DNA of 64,000 nt from Oncomelania hupensis (taxonomy: Eukaryota; Mollusca; Gastropoda; Littorinimorpha; Pomatiopsidae), in assembly GCA_036898135.1 (NCBI GenBank), contig CM072523.1, positions 42,067,011-42,131,010 on the forward strand, given 5' to 3'. The first letter of the stretch is position 1. Each line of letters begins with the position of its first letter. The notes under the pieces were generated by a model. The model ran no database searches. It was not told the DNA's origin and worked only from the letters and a program-made list of their open reading frames with translations. Position numbers and translations under genes: made by a program. This document shows, piece after piece, positions 1-34,475 of the stretch.

Positions 1-211
1 CCATCGTCATCATCTACAACCCCAAAAGCTTTTTAAAAAAAATCTTTTACGTGTAATATTAATTTACACAACGAACAACAGTCACTTTAAAAAGCCACTA
101 TCTCTTCGGCATGAGTTGCACGAGTAACGTCAGATCAAGGTGACAATAACGTGTATCTATTTTTGTGCAGTGGTAAAACCACCGAACGGGTGGTTTCTTA
201 GACTCACCCGC

Positions 212-247
212 TATATAATAAGGGTTTGCTTTGTATTCACTCAGTCT
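212..247 (+). promoter_or_regulatory. Core promoter (TATA box plus initiator) of the modular secreted-protein gene
   Basis: A TATATAATA box at 212-220 is followed by a TCAGTCT initiator-like motif at 241-247, which puts a TSS near 243, about 31 bp downstream of the box. This spacing is canonical. The predicted 5' UTR runs from about 243 to 682 and may contain an intron I cannot resolve. The motifs are seen directly; promoter activity is inferred. Confidence 0.5.
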
Positions 248-682
248 GTGTGTTGGCGCTTCCTCGGAGAGCAAAAAGAGTTTGAGCGAAACAGCGGAAA
301 TCGTCGTGCAAGAATTTGACCAAGTTGGATAAAAGACTGTACCGGTATCTAGGCTTAGCTATATCCCGTTCTGCTTTGAGGTCACCTCAGGTGCCAAAGT
401 CCGATTGTTTTCATCTTTTTTCAGAGCTTCATCGAACGAAGGGGAAAGGTTGCCTAAACATTCAGCAATTAAGATAGGCCTTTATATTACCAACTTACTG
501 TGTTGATCTGCGGAAAGTAAACTTTGAAACCTGCAACCCGGTGAAAAATCTTGAATCATTAGACTGTAGTTCGAATACTACATCTTTCAATTTAATGATA
601 AGATCGAAGTTGAAACAACAACAAATTATCATAACACTGACTTGGAGGACAAAGTGCAGGAACTGAACCGTTAAAGACCACA

Positions 683-22869
<22,187 letters not shown>

Positions 22870-23150
22870 ATATCATCATCACCATCATCATCGTCAACAT
22901 CACAGTCGTCGTCAACATCATCGTCATCATGATAGCATTTGCAATAAGTGTGCCTCTATAGATTTATATATCACTGTTACTAGTTTTACCTAATACATTC
23001 TCTGCACAAACATGGAATTTTTCTTCTGTAAAAAAGAATTTGTTTTTAAAACCTTATCGGAGTGTATAACGTAGTCTCAATAATTTGTAGGTATACTGGG
23101 ACAAGATTAATTTGCAGTTTTATTGAAGCTTAAGTCTATTATTTTACAGT

Positions 23151-23212
<62 letters not shown>

Positions 23213-24419
23213 TTATAAATTATGTGTATATTTTGTCGCATTTGTGATACATTATTTGTATATTGATGGATATCATTGTGCAGATATTAAATAGGCCTAT
23301 TCATCGTACTTTTTTTTTTTTTGTCCTTTGAACCCAAAGCAAGCATTTATCGTGTTTTATTTAATCTATATAACATTGTTTTGGGTTATTAATTCTGATT
23401 TAAATAATTTGTGCACAGTGTGCCATGTTTCGTTTTGTGTTTACACAAAAGGTTTATACAGCGAATAATCATATTAGTTGAGGTCTACGTTACCAAACGC
23501 TGAATGGGCATGTAGAAAAAAAGAACGATAACTCATGAAACGGTCGGGAAATGTTTCCTTAAGAAACACCGAGTTATCCTTCCTTTTTCTACATCCTAGT
23601 TTAGTTATTATGTAGGCCTATATAACATTTCTGTGTACAGCTTGTTTCTACTGATTATGTTAGATATGATATAATACAGCTACGGTTTATTGTAGAACAT
23701 TATTATTTATCAGGTTGTATGCATTCGTGAACAAATGATTATGTAGTCCGTTTCCCTCAACAACACTCAGACTGGGGTCAGTATCGCTTTTGGGATGACT
23801 TCCTCTATAATCTCTGTAACATGCCACTAGGGGCAAAAGTTCTGTTGTATGACATCTGTGTACTTGTTAGCCTATATTTACGTTTTCTTTTTATCGGTAC
23901 AGGTTTTTTCTTATGGGTGTGTATAAGAACGTTTGTACACAATGGCATATAAATGTGGATGTATATGAATGTTTGTATGTTTGCGTGCGTTCTTGCTTGC
24001 ATGTGTGTGCATTCGTGTCCGTGCTTGACGTGTGCATGTAACATTTAGGCCTAGTTGGCGTACGGTGCATATGTACTTGCTGGTGTGTTTATCTACTTGG
24101 TCCTAATTATGCTCGAAAGAGTCCGCTGGACCTAAAGCAATAATCATGTAATGTAATATGTATCTGCTGAATGTTAATATTATATTTTATGTCATGAATG
24201 TAACTGAACAGACCTAGCTATTTGCCGTCCAGAAACACACACACCCACACCCAAACACACACACACGCACACACACCCAAACACACACACACATATTAAA
24301 CAGATGAATTTTTAAAAATCTGACTTCAAACAATAAAATTAATAAGATATTCTTGTTGTGAGTATTTGTATAATAATCCATTTCGATTTGGTTTTCCACG
24401 GTATAAATGTTGTGAGCAG
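22870..24419. other. 3' UTR and intergenic DNA
   Basis: After the stop come CATCAT-type repeats, (AAT)n at 23150-23211, a candidate ATTAAA signal at 23286, and at 24098-24155 a 3'-end fragment of the GGACCTAAAGCAA family with an ATGTAATGTAAT tail. No coding exon seen. Confidence 0.45.
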
Positions 24420-24493
<74 letters not shown>

Positions 24494-24540
24494 TCTCCCT
24501 CCCTCTCTCTCTCTCTCCCCCTCTCTCTCTCTCCCTCTCT

Positions 24541-24615
<75 letters not shown>
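24420..24615 (+). repeat. (CT)n microsatellite at the 5' edge of LINE-A
   Basis: About 195 bp of CT repeats with CCCT interruptions. The LINE-A ORF1 sequence begins directly after it. Confidence 0.9.
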
Positions 24616-24617
<2 letters not shown>

Positions 24618-25009
24618 TTAGAAGCAGTAGTTAATCGACAAGAGAGTTTTTCTCGCCGTAATTACGTCAAATTCTATGGTATACCCGAGGATGTTAGTAC
24701 CAAAGATGAAGACTGTGTGGAGGCAGTGGTGAACGTGTTACAGACTTACATCTCTGATAGAGAGTGGCAGTCAGACGTTATCGAACGTTCGCCCAAGACT
24801 CTCAACTCCCGATCTATCATTGCCATGTTCAAGCTTTGGGGCGATGCGATGCGTCTGATGAAGGACTAGGATGCTAGATACGACATGCAGGACAACAGAT
24901 TGAAGGCGACTCAGGATCTCGCCATACGACAGAATCAGAAGCTGAAGCGACTTAGGTAGGAGGGAAAAGCCGCTTACTACGTTACTACGTCAATGGTAGA
25001 CTATGCATT
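24616..25009 (+). pseudogene. LINE-A ORF1 fragment (L1-type RNA-binding protein)
   Basis: The sequence reads FSRRNYVKFYGIPED, then an EDC motif and a VIERSPKT-to-SRSIIAMF region, resembling the L1 ORF1p/Transposase_22 RRM and C-terminal domain. It has stops at 24867 and 24957 and is cut by LTR-1. The frame resumes in the same order after LTR-1 at 26548. Confidence 0.7.
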
Positions 25010-26547
25010 TGTCACGAGCGGACGAATTACCTCTGGCGCTGCCTGCGTCCCGTCTCCACTTCCTCGCCCGCTGGCCAAGCCAACTAAGCCCCGCCCCTCG
25101 GGAATTGCCCTTGAAGCCTCTGACTAGTCAGACCACACTGTCAGTCTTCACCCGTCAGCCCCGGTAAGAACAACTGCCTGCCGAGGACACGCTGCACCAC
25201 GTTGTGACCCCTGAGCCTCGGCAATATTCTTGTGTTCTACCCGTTCTTGGTCAAGGTAAGAGTGGAAACTTACTTTATATCATTTAGCATTTCCATCACC
25301 CGTCGATTTCCCAACATGTTCGTATGTCTTGTAGATATGTACGTTCGTGTCTGTGGTTTGTCTTGATGTGTTGCTTGTGGTATGCATTTTATTCCTTGTA
25401 TCTATTATCTGTATTTTGATTGCCGTTCATGCCATGTTTGTATTTATACCTGTATGTCCCCTGCTAGACCCTTGTATAAATCTCCCATACCATGTTGTCC
25501 CACCACCTAGATTAAAGTCCCCCAGTACAGCACCCTTGCCTACAACCCCCATTGTCCTGTATTTATCCCCTTTGCTTCTCCCATGTTCTTATTGTGTAGA
25601 CATCTACCCCTGTTGTCCATCACCCCATCTTGAGGCGCCGAAGTTATTATTTATTAGCGGCTGCCAGTAAACTCCACCAAAACCCCATAGCCATTGTTGC
25701 AATTGTTGGACTGTTGGAGCGAACCGGTCAACTCTTGGCCGGTGCGTCCAAATTTGAAAATCTGATTGGCATGCGCGCTAACCGGCGCAGCATCCAGAGT
25801 GTGTGTACACCTCTGATCCTGAGTCGATACTTCGTTACAGAACGGGCCCTTATACCGGCTGCTACGAGACTCAAGACCCGCTGCGTGCAGCCCAGACACC
25901 CTGGCTGTCACTGAGAAGCGTAGGAACCGAAACTCTGCTAACGGTCAGCCACGAAGGCCGCATGCACCAACCCCCCTGTTACTCAAGAAGTCGACCCAGT
26001 GACCTGCATTGGCCATCTGACGCTAACCGCTGGACCATTGCACCATCGCCATCCAGAACCGAGAGACAACCTCCGCCCCTTCACTATTACAGCTAAGTGC
26101 GCACCAAGCGCACACCACAATTCTGAGACAATCTGGCTAGCCACGCGCAAGAATCCAGATACCCCCCTGCCTTGTGATGACATCAGTCCACAATCGCCCT
26201 AGTATCCCCCAGACCGCCAACCCAGAATAGCTCCAAGATACTCTGGACGCTTATAGACTATTACCAGTGACTCAGCCTTAAGCTTACCTCATACGCCTGA
26301 CCCACTTCTATTTAATAAATTGCCTAGTATTATAATACAACCTCTGACTTCCCCTTGTTTCAAATTCTCTACTAGTTTAGTTTGTTTTCTTCTCGTCTGG
26401 CCTTTTGACTGTCTATCATTCCTTAGTATTCCCAGCATTATTTCCCTGAATGTCGCCGCGAGTTGGCCTAGACAAGGGAGGCAACACAGCGCGGGGGAAT
26501 AATTGCTAATCCTCATCCCCCCAACCCCCTTTATTCGTGACAGCATT
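25005..26547 (+). mobile_element. LTR-1: solo LTR (1533 bp) inside LINE-A ORF1
   Basis: The LTR spans 25010-26542, begins TGTCACGAGC and ends TTCGTGACA, and is flanked by the 5-bp TSD GCATT (25005-25009, 26543-26547). The termini resemble those of elements A and B but the interior does not obviously match. No internal coding region remains, as expected after LTR-LTR recombination. Orientation is arbitrary. Confidence 0.85.
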
Positions 26548-26989
26548 GAAAAAAACAACTCCCACAAACTTCGATCGCCTTACGGATGACAGAAACAAAA
26601 GCAGGCCAGTAACATCGGTCTGTTGTCAAACATTGAAACAGGGAACCCCGAGCAGCAGAATCAGCCAACCAGCGAAGCAGAAATAGTGAGTAACGTCACC
26701 GACTTGCCGGGTCCCCGCGATGTCAGAGGGACGTTGGCTGAGGTCATCCAATCGTAGACAAGCACATGTGTCGAGAAAGTTGTCAGCACGTGGCGGAAGA
26801 CATCAGAGAGGGGCCTATTCGTCCTACATTCAGAATGGGCGTGGGACACCAAAACGTGTCAAACATACATAGGGATCAGGTCGAGGCCTGTACGATGATC
26901 ACACAGATAAAGATGGGTCATCCATATCACAAATACACATGATCTAAATAAGGCTACAAGTGACAATAAGAAAACATCTTTTTCATTTC

Positions 26990-28490
26990 TTTGTTGGAAT
27001 ATAAATGGGTTGATCTCCAAGCTAAGCCTAACTGACCCAGACTTTGTGGATTACATTCTTTCTGTTGATGTTTGTCTTTTGTCTGAAACATTTAAAACGC
27101 CAATGTTGATTTAGTGTTTACTATAAGGACTTCGACATTGTTCTCCATTCGCCGGATGTAAAACTGTCTTGAACGGAGCATGTTTCGGGTGGAACTGTTA
27201 TGATGATACAGAAGACTTGGTCAAATTATGTTGAAATCATTTAAACTAATTGTGAAAATATTCTGTGTACAAAGTTAAGTAAAGAATTGTTTGGTTGTGA
27301 TAAAGATGTGATGTTTATTGGTTTGTATAACCACCCAGTGTGCAGTGCGTTTTATGGCAGGAAAGACTATGATTGTACACTGGAGCTACTGGAACAGTTT
27401 ATTTTGTCTTTGATGGAAGCTGGGCATGATGTTTACTATTTAATTGGTGGTGGGTGGCGAATGGTGTTTGGATGTAGGAGTGAATAATGATGATGATGAC
27501 GTTGATGAAGATGATGAAAGTAACTATGAAAGAAAAACGCCTGATTTTGTGACAAATAATTTTGGCAAACTTTTGATACAGTTTTGTTCTATGTTCAAGT
27601 TATTGCCACTGAATGGTTTGATGAAATAAAGTTTTGATGACAAATTTATTTTCTTTTCGAAAGAGGAAACAGTGCCATCGATTTCTTTTTGTCGTCTGTA
27701 CAGTTTGTTGAATATGTAGAAATGTTGTCAGTTTTGGCTTGATGTTTGTGCTGTCCAGAAAACAGTTTCTGATGTAAATACAGAGAACAAGACAAGTACA
27801 AGTAAAATTGAGCAGAATGCATCAAAAGTCCAACACTTTTTGAGTTTTCTAACATCGGATGTAGGTCAGTCTGCTATTGAGCATGCTACTGAGTTTATTG
27901 ATGACAATACCGAAACTGCCTTAGATATTTTTATAAGCACCCTGTTGACATTGGGTCAGTGTATGCGACGCACTGTGTACTTTGGTGGACGCTCGGGGCG
28001 TACAAATCGCTAGTTTGATGCCGAGTGTCGTCAAACAAAGCGTGGAGTTAGCCGTTTGCTTAGCCGGTATTCCCGCATTAGAAAAGTAAGTGATAAATTG
28101 TTTTACTAGCAGGAGAGGTCTGAATTTAAAATCATGATACAAGAAAAAAAGAAAGCATATTTAAAAAAATGATGCAAAATTCGTTACTAGAAAATTGAAA
28201 TAAATCTGCTAAATTTTGGTCAACTATAAAAAGGTCACGTCCAAGGGAGAGAAATCGTGCAGAAATAAACATTGATGTTTGGAAAGAACATTTTGAAAGT
28301 GTTGGGGCAGCATTCGGCATCAATGAATGATCATGAAGAAGGCCAAATAAATAAACAAAGCAAAACGAAGATTATGTTTATGTTTATGAATGATATCTCT
28401 TCATAACAAGCTATTCGTAAATTAAAATGTGGTAAAGCACCGGGTAGTGATGAAATACCAGCAGAATTTTTTAAAGCAGCTGAAGAAATT
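26990..28490 (+). pseudogene. LINE-A ORF2: endonuclease and start of RT
   Basis: FFVGIYMG-type start near 26990 with WNINGL-like motif and LLSETF, the N-terminus of an exonuclease-endonuclease-phosphatase domain. The segment FGCDKDVMFIGLYNHPV to LLEQFILSLMEAGHDVYYLIGG (27287-27450) is the EEP core. KLLIQFCSMFKLLPLNG follows (27560-27625), then LRSGR/RCRQTKRG-like linker, and finally IRKLKCGKAPGSDEIPAEFFK (28400-28475), the RT entry motif. Multiple stops and frameshifts are present. It is cut by LINE-B. Confidence 0.7.
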
Positions 28491-28532
28491 ATTACCCACC
28501 CACCCACCCACTCCCCCGCTTGCCCGTTCACC

Positions 28533-29036
28533 ATGTGTGAACTGGCGCGGGCCTTGCGGTCTTGCCCGGTCAAAAAAAAAAAGGCTGGACCCGACGGTAT
28601 ACACAATCTAATGCTAACTAAGGCACCAGCCACCTTCAAGCACCTCCTGCTTGCCCACTTCAATTCCTACTTTGCCACCGGCACGATGGCGGACTCCTGG
28701 CGCGAGGCAACGGTGGTCCCGGCGCTTAAGCCGGGGAAGCCCCGCAACTCTTTGGATAGCTATCGCCCTATCTCCTTGACTTCGCACACCTAGGTAAGAT
28801 ATATGAGCGGTTGGTCAAGACCCGCTTGGAGCTCTTCTGTTCTCGTAACGCGGTGATCCCTACCCTCCATGCAGGCTTTCGGCGTGGTAGGAGCATCACA
28901 GATCATCTCGTTAGATTAAATGAGCATATTCGAAGGGCCGTCCAGCGGCGAAGGACTGTGCTAGCGTGTTTCTTTTTACATTTCAAAAGCGTTCGATTCC
29001 GTGTGGCATGCCGGACTCCTTTGCCGGCTAAAGACC
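28533..29036 (+). pseudogene. LINE-B RT, N-terminal part
   Basis: WREATVVPALKPGKPRNSLDSYRPISL is a typical LINE RT block. A stop/frameshift at about 28792 precedes KIYERLVKTRLELF and GFRRGRSITDHLVRL. A further shift at about 28975 occurs within the FDSVWH palm motif. LINE-C interrupts it after the AAGACC TSD at 29031-29036. Confidence 0.75.
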
Positions 29037-30244
29037 CTGTACTGAAAACGTAGCAGGGATAATGCCCTTACTTGATTGGAGAAAATTGGCTTGCGCAAAG
29101 TACATTGTGAGAGCAAAAGCAGTCCTGAATTACAACAAAGAAGAGATATTGTTAAGATCTGACACACACTTCCCTAAAAATGCAAAAAAGTTTCTTCTTT
29201 TTGAAACAATTGCAACATATACAAAAGACCTTATGCAAACTGTTCATGAAGACTTCGTAGTTCTAGATCCAATTTCCTATACGTCTCCATTCCCACCGTG
29301 AGAACTTAAAACGGCCTATTTTGATATTCATTATTGTACAGAAAATAAATCTAATAATGCAGCCATACTGGCCACAAAGGCTTGAATACACCTGGAAAGC
29401 AAATATTATCAACATTAAAAAATTTATACAGATGGTTCTGTGCTAGAATCATCCGATGCAGGAGCGGCATATGTTATACCAGAATTCAATGTAAAAGAAT
29501 CTTTTTATTTAGGTAAGGGGATTTCGATTTTCACTGCAGAATTAATAGCAGTTTTAATGGCGCTAAGCAAAATTGAAAGTTTGTCTACAAATATTTTGCA
29601 AATTGTTGTGTGTGTAGATTCAATGCCCGTCCTGGAGGCATTGCAATCAAACAAGTCTAAGGAAAGAAAAGAAATTATTAATGAAATAAAGCATCAAATT
29701 AACAATTTAATTGTTAACGGAACAGATGTAAGTTTCTGCTGGATACCGTCACATAGTGGGTTTCTATATTATAATGACTGGGCAGATTGGGGGGCAAAAC
29801 AGGGTGCCTCAAATTTGAACTCCAAAGTTATTGCATTGAAGAAATCCCCTATAGAAATACATCATATTGAACATAGTTTACTTAGACAAATTATATTTGA
29901 CACACATTTTGAAGAGCAGAGTAAAGTCTCAAGAGCTATTTCCTCAATGGCAAATCGAATATGGCTCAATGCAATAAGACCGAAATATTGTAAAAATGTT
30001 TTTTGTGCCTGTGACAGACCTTTGTCTTTAGAACACACATCGTTTGCATGCTCTACTATTGCCCCTATTTTACCGCTGGAGATGAACGACAAAACTTCCT
30101 TAAAAGAAATTAATTATCCTTTGTGTATTACCTTAGCGAAAATAATTTTTGATTCACCTGTTGCAAGATTAATATAATCGTTTAATTTTTATTTTTTTTG
30201 GTCTTATAATCTTGATGAATTAAGACATTAAAATCAACAACATC
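29037..30244 (+). mobile_element. LINE-C: 5'-truncated LINE with RNase H, inserted in LINE-B
   Basis: It is flanked by AAGACC (29031-29036 and 30245-30250). Two frames are seen. One at 29062-29301 reads RAKAVLNYNKEEILLRSD and ETIATYTKDL. One at 29440-30177 holds an RNase H domain (YTDGSV just upstream, FTAELIAV, CVDSMPVLEAL, WIPSHSGF) and a C-terminal Cys/His tail. The LINE-B frame is continuous across the duplicated hexamer. A second copy of this family lies on the minus strand at the right window edge. Confidence 0.75.
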
Positions 30245-30250
30245 AAGACC

Positions 30251-31105
30251 ATGGGCGTTGACTCGCCGACCAGGGCCTTCGTCGCGGGTTTCCTCCGGAA
30301 TCGCTCTATTCGAGTACGGTGGGGCGGCGCTCTTTCCCTGACGGGCTCTTTGTCCATGGGCGTCCCTCAGGGCTCTGTCATAGCCCCACTGTTGTTCACC
30401 ATTGCTTTATCTAGCGTGGAACTCCGCACCTCATACTCGTCAGTTGTGACTATGTACGCGGACGACATCGCCCTGTGGCGTACCTCCAGCAGCCGCTCCG
30501 TGCGTCCTCAGCATTTCCTCTTTCGTAGAGACCTGGAGGCATTCCAGGCCGACATTGATGCCATTTCGGTGGCCCTGAGTGACATGGGACTTTCCTTGGC
30601 CCCGGCCAAGACTGCTTTTGTTCCATTCAATTCCTACTGGCACCCTATCTTCAAGACTCTTACGGTTCAGGTTGCGGGTACCCCTGTTGGCGCCTCCAAG
30701 AGGGTCCGATATCTTGGGTTTCTCTTTCAACAAAACGGTAAGTACGGGGCGCACGTTGAGCGGAATTGCTCCAGCGCTGCCCGAGCTATCCCTCTGATTC
30801 TGGCGGTTCGCGGGGAGACCTGGGGGCGGGACCCCTCGACCTTGGTGTCGCTGGTGGTCTCCCTTGTTCGCTCGCGCTTATTGTTCGGCTCCGAGCTTCT
30901 GTACGACCTGACTGCATCCCTCATCACTAAACTAGAGAGGCTGGAGTGCAGGGCACTCCGGATTGCCCTCTCCCTCTCGTACTCTACTTCTTCTACCCTG
31001 GTCTATCGACTCGCTGGGCTTCTGCCCCTAAGAAAACACCATTACCCAGTCCTGTGCAGACTATGTCATCAGGGCAGGCCGGGTAGACAACTCTACCTTG
31101 GATGA
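30251..31105 (+). pseudogene. LINE-B RT palm and thumb
   Basis: An 284-codon open stretch: MGVPQGSVIAPLLFTIAL, then MYADDIALW (catalytic YADD) and GFLFQQNG (thumb, YLGF-type). It is preserved for its whole length but frameshifted relative to the RNase H part near 31100-31146. Confidence 0.8.
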
Positions 31106-31145
31106 GCTGCGGCCCCAGTTCATGTGACCCGTCTCTTCCCGCCCA

Positions 31146-32213
31146 ATGATTGGTTTAGCTGAGTCCATCTCCAAGTCCTTGGGGGACCCCTTCTGGGATA
31201 ATCGTGGAGGTTTCACCTCTCCCCCCTCCTCCCCCCCCCCCCGTCCCCTTTGGGAACCTATCCCTTCTATCTCTATTGCTGGCGGTGGTCTCTTGTCCCG
31301 CACTTGCGACCTACCGCTTTTGACTGTGGTTTCGCAGGAGTTGGTCGCTTCTCTCGCTGGCACAGTCCGTATATACACGGATGGCTCGGTGCTCCCGGGT
31401 GGCGCTTCTGGCTACGGAGTTTACGCGGATGGTGGGGCCTCCCTCTCTGGAGGTCTACCGCCATGCTCATCCATCCTTACCTGCGAGCTCATCGCCATCA
31501 GAGAGTCCCTGAGGGGCGTTTCTGAGGGCTTTTTGCCTCGTGCCCCTCAGGTCTCTATCTTTACCGATTCTAGAAGTGCCTTGCACTGCATCGGCGGCTC
31601 ACACTGCCGATCCCACCCTAGTCTGCTCCACTCCGTTCTGGAGCTGATTTCCACTCTTGGTGGGAACGGAATCACGGCCCATTTTTATTGGATCCCTTCC
31701 CACGTCGGACTTTTTGGTAATGAGAGGGCTCACCGGGCGGCGGCCGTTGGCTCCTCCGGCAGATCTCTCGCCTCCTTGCTCATCCCCCCTTCTTCTCTCG
31801 AGTTACACTCGACTATTAAGTCTAAGCTTCTGTGCAAATTGGATGCGGATTATACCCTGTGGTGTGCTGACAGATGGGAGCTAGCTATGCTGCCGGGGCG
31901 ACATCCCGCCCCGCTGTACTCCTTTTGCCTACCTTACCTCAAGCCGATCGCACTTCGTCTTTGCTCGGGCAAAACTTTCTGTTCATACTTTCCTAAACCC
32001 TGTATATGCGTGGATGCAGTTAGCTTTGACCACTGCATTCTTGCCTGCTTGGCCCTGGCGGAGGACTTCTTGGGTGTTAGGGCCGCCTGTCGGAGGGCGC
32101 ACTTGGGCGACTCCATCACTGACCTCGTGGCTTACTCCCTCTCCACCGACATTAATTTACTCTATTCGACCGCGAGGCACATCTACAGATCCCGTGTGGC
32201 GTCCATATTGTAG
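31146..32213 (+). pseudogene. LINE-B RNase H and C-terminal domain
   Basis: A 355-codon frame with RNase H motifs IYTDGSV (D), LTCELIAI (E), FTDSRSAL (D), and WIPSHVGLFGNERAH, followed by a C-terminal region with CSYFPKPCICVD and HC motifs. It ends at a stop at 32211-32213. RNase H-bearing LINEs belong to I/R1-like groups; the exact clade is not determined. Confidence 0.78.
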
Positions 32214-32463
32214 ATCTGCCGCCCTCCAATTTTTTCCCTCGCTGTTTTGTTCGGGGTTTGCCGGGCGATGGCTTGCCTGCTGGTAGTGGGGTCGACCCGA
32301 CCGGATCTGGTCCGGGGGCCTTGCCTGACCCTCGTGCGCGGCGCTCCCTCTTCATTTCGATTTCCTCACGCATCACGTCTTCTTAACACATCGATCCTCC
32401 TTCATCCAAGTCCCCTACATGCCAAGTGTGTCAGGGGACGTTAATCTACATGCCTGCCTGCCT

Positions 32464-34078
32464 GTTGTTACCCTGCCCACCGCCGTGGCTCAAGTGGTAG
32501 AGCGTTCGCCTGGCACACCGATGACCCAGGTTCGAATCCCGTGGTGGGCAATATAAAATGTGGCCATTTTCACTGTCCATTTTAGCAGTATGATTGCTCT
32601 GGTGGTTCAGTGTTGATTCAGGTCCCCACCCCTCTTCTCTTGGGATGGTTATCCCCGTCTGCCATATCGCCAATGGTGGGTGTAGCCGTTAAACCTCAAT
32701 GTTCAAGTTCAAGTTTGTAGAGAACGGGTGTTTCCCAGTATTTTAATAAATATGTATTTTTTATTAATCTATGTATTTTTCCGATTGGTCCAAGTTTTTG
32801 AGCCAATGGGAGAATTAATATGCCGCGAATCGGGGCATTGTTCACTCACTAAAACTTCTGTGTTATAGGCGGATGTGTCTATGTGGAGTAGGCCAGAAAA
32901 CAGAAAGAAACGTTTTTTGAAAAGAAAGAAAATGAAAAGTAAATTGTAAAACTAAAGGAGGTAGAAAGCGTGAAAGCCTATCAAGGTGTATAGGTGCTAC
33001 GGTCTTTCACTCTGGAAGTGGTTATTTTTGTGCTGTAAAAATTACAGGTATTTATAACGTTTTTATGATTGTAAAATGGCGGATAAGTATATTTTTGTAT
33101 TGCATTTGTTGTATTGAAAGGTAGTGAGCTGTTGTCCACTAGGACGGAATATAATTTTTCATTGATGTAATGATATTATTAATTACATGGGGCGATAGTT
33201 GTAGAGTAGTGGATAATGAAATATGAATGAATGGCGTGAGCATGTTTACTTGTAGTAATTTTCATTCATGAAGTGATTACCTGGATATGAATAATAGTGG
33301 TGGAGGAAGGAAAGTGATGATCGCATACGAAACGGAAGTAAACAGTGATGGAACAATGGGAGGTGACCAAGGGTGAAAACTAAAGAAGAATAAATTATCC
33401 GAGTCAGAGAATTTACGTTTGAATATGTATGTCCTATAGCGGCCTACTTGGAGGCGAGAGGCCTACTCAGGAGCGGCTGTGGCTCCGTGCTGTCCAGGTG
33501 GGGACAGGAGAGAGATTGGAGGCAACGTGTGAGAGGCATCGGAGAGGGTCAGCTTTACGCCCTTCGCTTGACCAAAGACTACGTTGTCTACTTCGGGTGG
33601 ACTGGAGTTCACGAACGCTCCTCCGCCCGTCGACGTGCATTCTCGTGTTGAATCGTCTCTGGCGTCTAGTGCCATCTTGTGTGAGAACGGCTAAAACAGG
33701 TACAGTGTTTTCGTACTATTTGTGTTGGCCAGGACAAGCAATTGCCTGACGTCGTTTATCCTAGCTCGGTCGCTCAGTTGCGGCGTGATCAAACCAGTGT
33801 GGTTCTTTTTTGTATATGAAGTTTAAGGGAATTACGTTTATCTGTATGAAAGAATTTGTGTGAAAGATTGATGATAATTATTGTTGATTATTTATATAAA
33901 TTTTGAGAACGTGGAACGGATATCTGGTGTTGGTGTTTGTTGTGTTGAGAAGAGTCCGTACGTTTGTGGGTGTGGCAGTTAACAGAGAGTCCAGCACGCA
34001 CGTTTAATTCGTTTAGGAGTCAAATATATTTTGCATGCACCTACACTAAATATCCATTCGCTACAAAGTTGTTACCCT
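32464..34078 (+). mobile_element. tRNA-derived SINE, copy 1, split by LTR-2
   Basis: The body runs 32475-32712. The head (32475-32549) has A-box TGGCTCAAGTGG and B-box GGTTCGAATCC, and its first seven bases GCCCACC pair perfectly with GGTGGGC at 32542-32548. The TSD GTTGTTACCCT occurs at 32464-32474 and again across the LTR-2 junction ending 34078. A second copy lies at 62794-63032. The tail has TTCAAG repeats. It is inserted in the LINE-B 3' repeat array. Confidence 0.8.
32711..34070 (+). mobile_element. LTR-2: solo LTR (1350 bp) in the SINE tail
   Basis: The LTR spans 32716-34065 with perfect 5-bp terminal inverted repeats (TGTAG...CTACA) and the TSD AAGTT (32711-32715, 34066-34070). No internal region is present. 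It explains the unannotated 1.3 kb between the SINE and the LINE-B repeat array. Orientation is arbitrary. Confidence 0.82.
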
Positions 34079-34300
34079 ATACGCAACGTGTCTAGGGACG
34101 TTAATCTACACAAGCAAGCAAGTTGTTAATCGTCCCCTATATGCCTCGGTGTGCGGGGACGTAAATTTTACTCTCGTTGTTTAAAGTCTATCCCCCATAC
34201 GCTATGTGTCCGGGGACTTTAATCTACCAACGTAGCGTAACGTTGTTTAAATTGTTCGGGTCACCTATACGCTTAGGTGTCCGGGGACGTTAATTTATCT
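34071..34300 (+). repeat. LINE-B 3' tandem hairpin repeats
   Basis: Four units of about 60 bp, each with CCCCTATACGC...GTGTCCGGGGACGTTAAT character, lie here; a fifth lies before the SINE at 32404-32463. GTCCCC and GGGGAC arms within a unit can pair (best at about 34133-34162). Confidence 0.65.
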
Positions 34301-34354
34301 AATAATTAAAATGTTCAAAATGGTATCTTGAGCACAGGTACATTATATTTCAAG

Positions 34355-34475
34355 GAGGAGGAAGAACAACGAAGCTTAACGTCCTATTGCATCTGCGTTA
34401 AGGACGATCAACACGTCGCCACCCTGACAATAATGATTATCATCATCATATCAAAGATGAGATCCTACTTCAAAG
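34355..34475 (+). repeat. Hairpin-bearing short repeat, copy 1
   Basis: About 110 bp nearly identical to the insertion at 38338-38457, including the CTTAACG...CGTTAAG stem. No clear TSD is seen here; it lies at the right boundary of the LINE-B insertion. Confidence 0.6.

Larger units (their letters stand above)
28490..34350 (+). mobile_element. LINE-B: 5'-truncated LINE with RNase H, inserted in LINE-A RT
   Basis: It begins within RT (KKKKAGPDGIHNLML; 28560-28620), continues to 29036, is broken by LINE-C, and resumes at 30251 (GVDSPTRAFVAGFL) through YADD and thumb. An RNase H domain follows to the stop at 32213. Its 3' UTR carries about five units of a roughly 60-bp hairpin repeat (32404 onward and 34071-34300), interrupted by a SINE and LTR-2. 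The sequence is more G/C-rich and less decayed than LINE-A. Confidence 0.75.

Noticed and set aside
25630..26567. Several ORFs of 60-97 codons on both strands
   Set aside because: All lie within solo LTR-1 (25010-26542) or cross its edge.
33429..33749. Arg/Leu-rich ORFs of up to 106 codons
   Set aside because: They lie wholly inside solo LTR-2 and show no domain.
34071..34300. CRISPR-like array
   Set aside because: Units of about 60 bp are contiguous and imperfect, without repeat-spacer structure, in a eukaryotic LINE 3' end.
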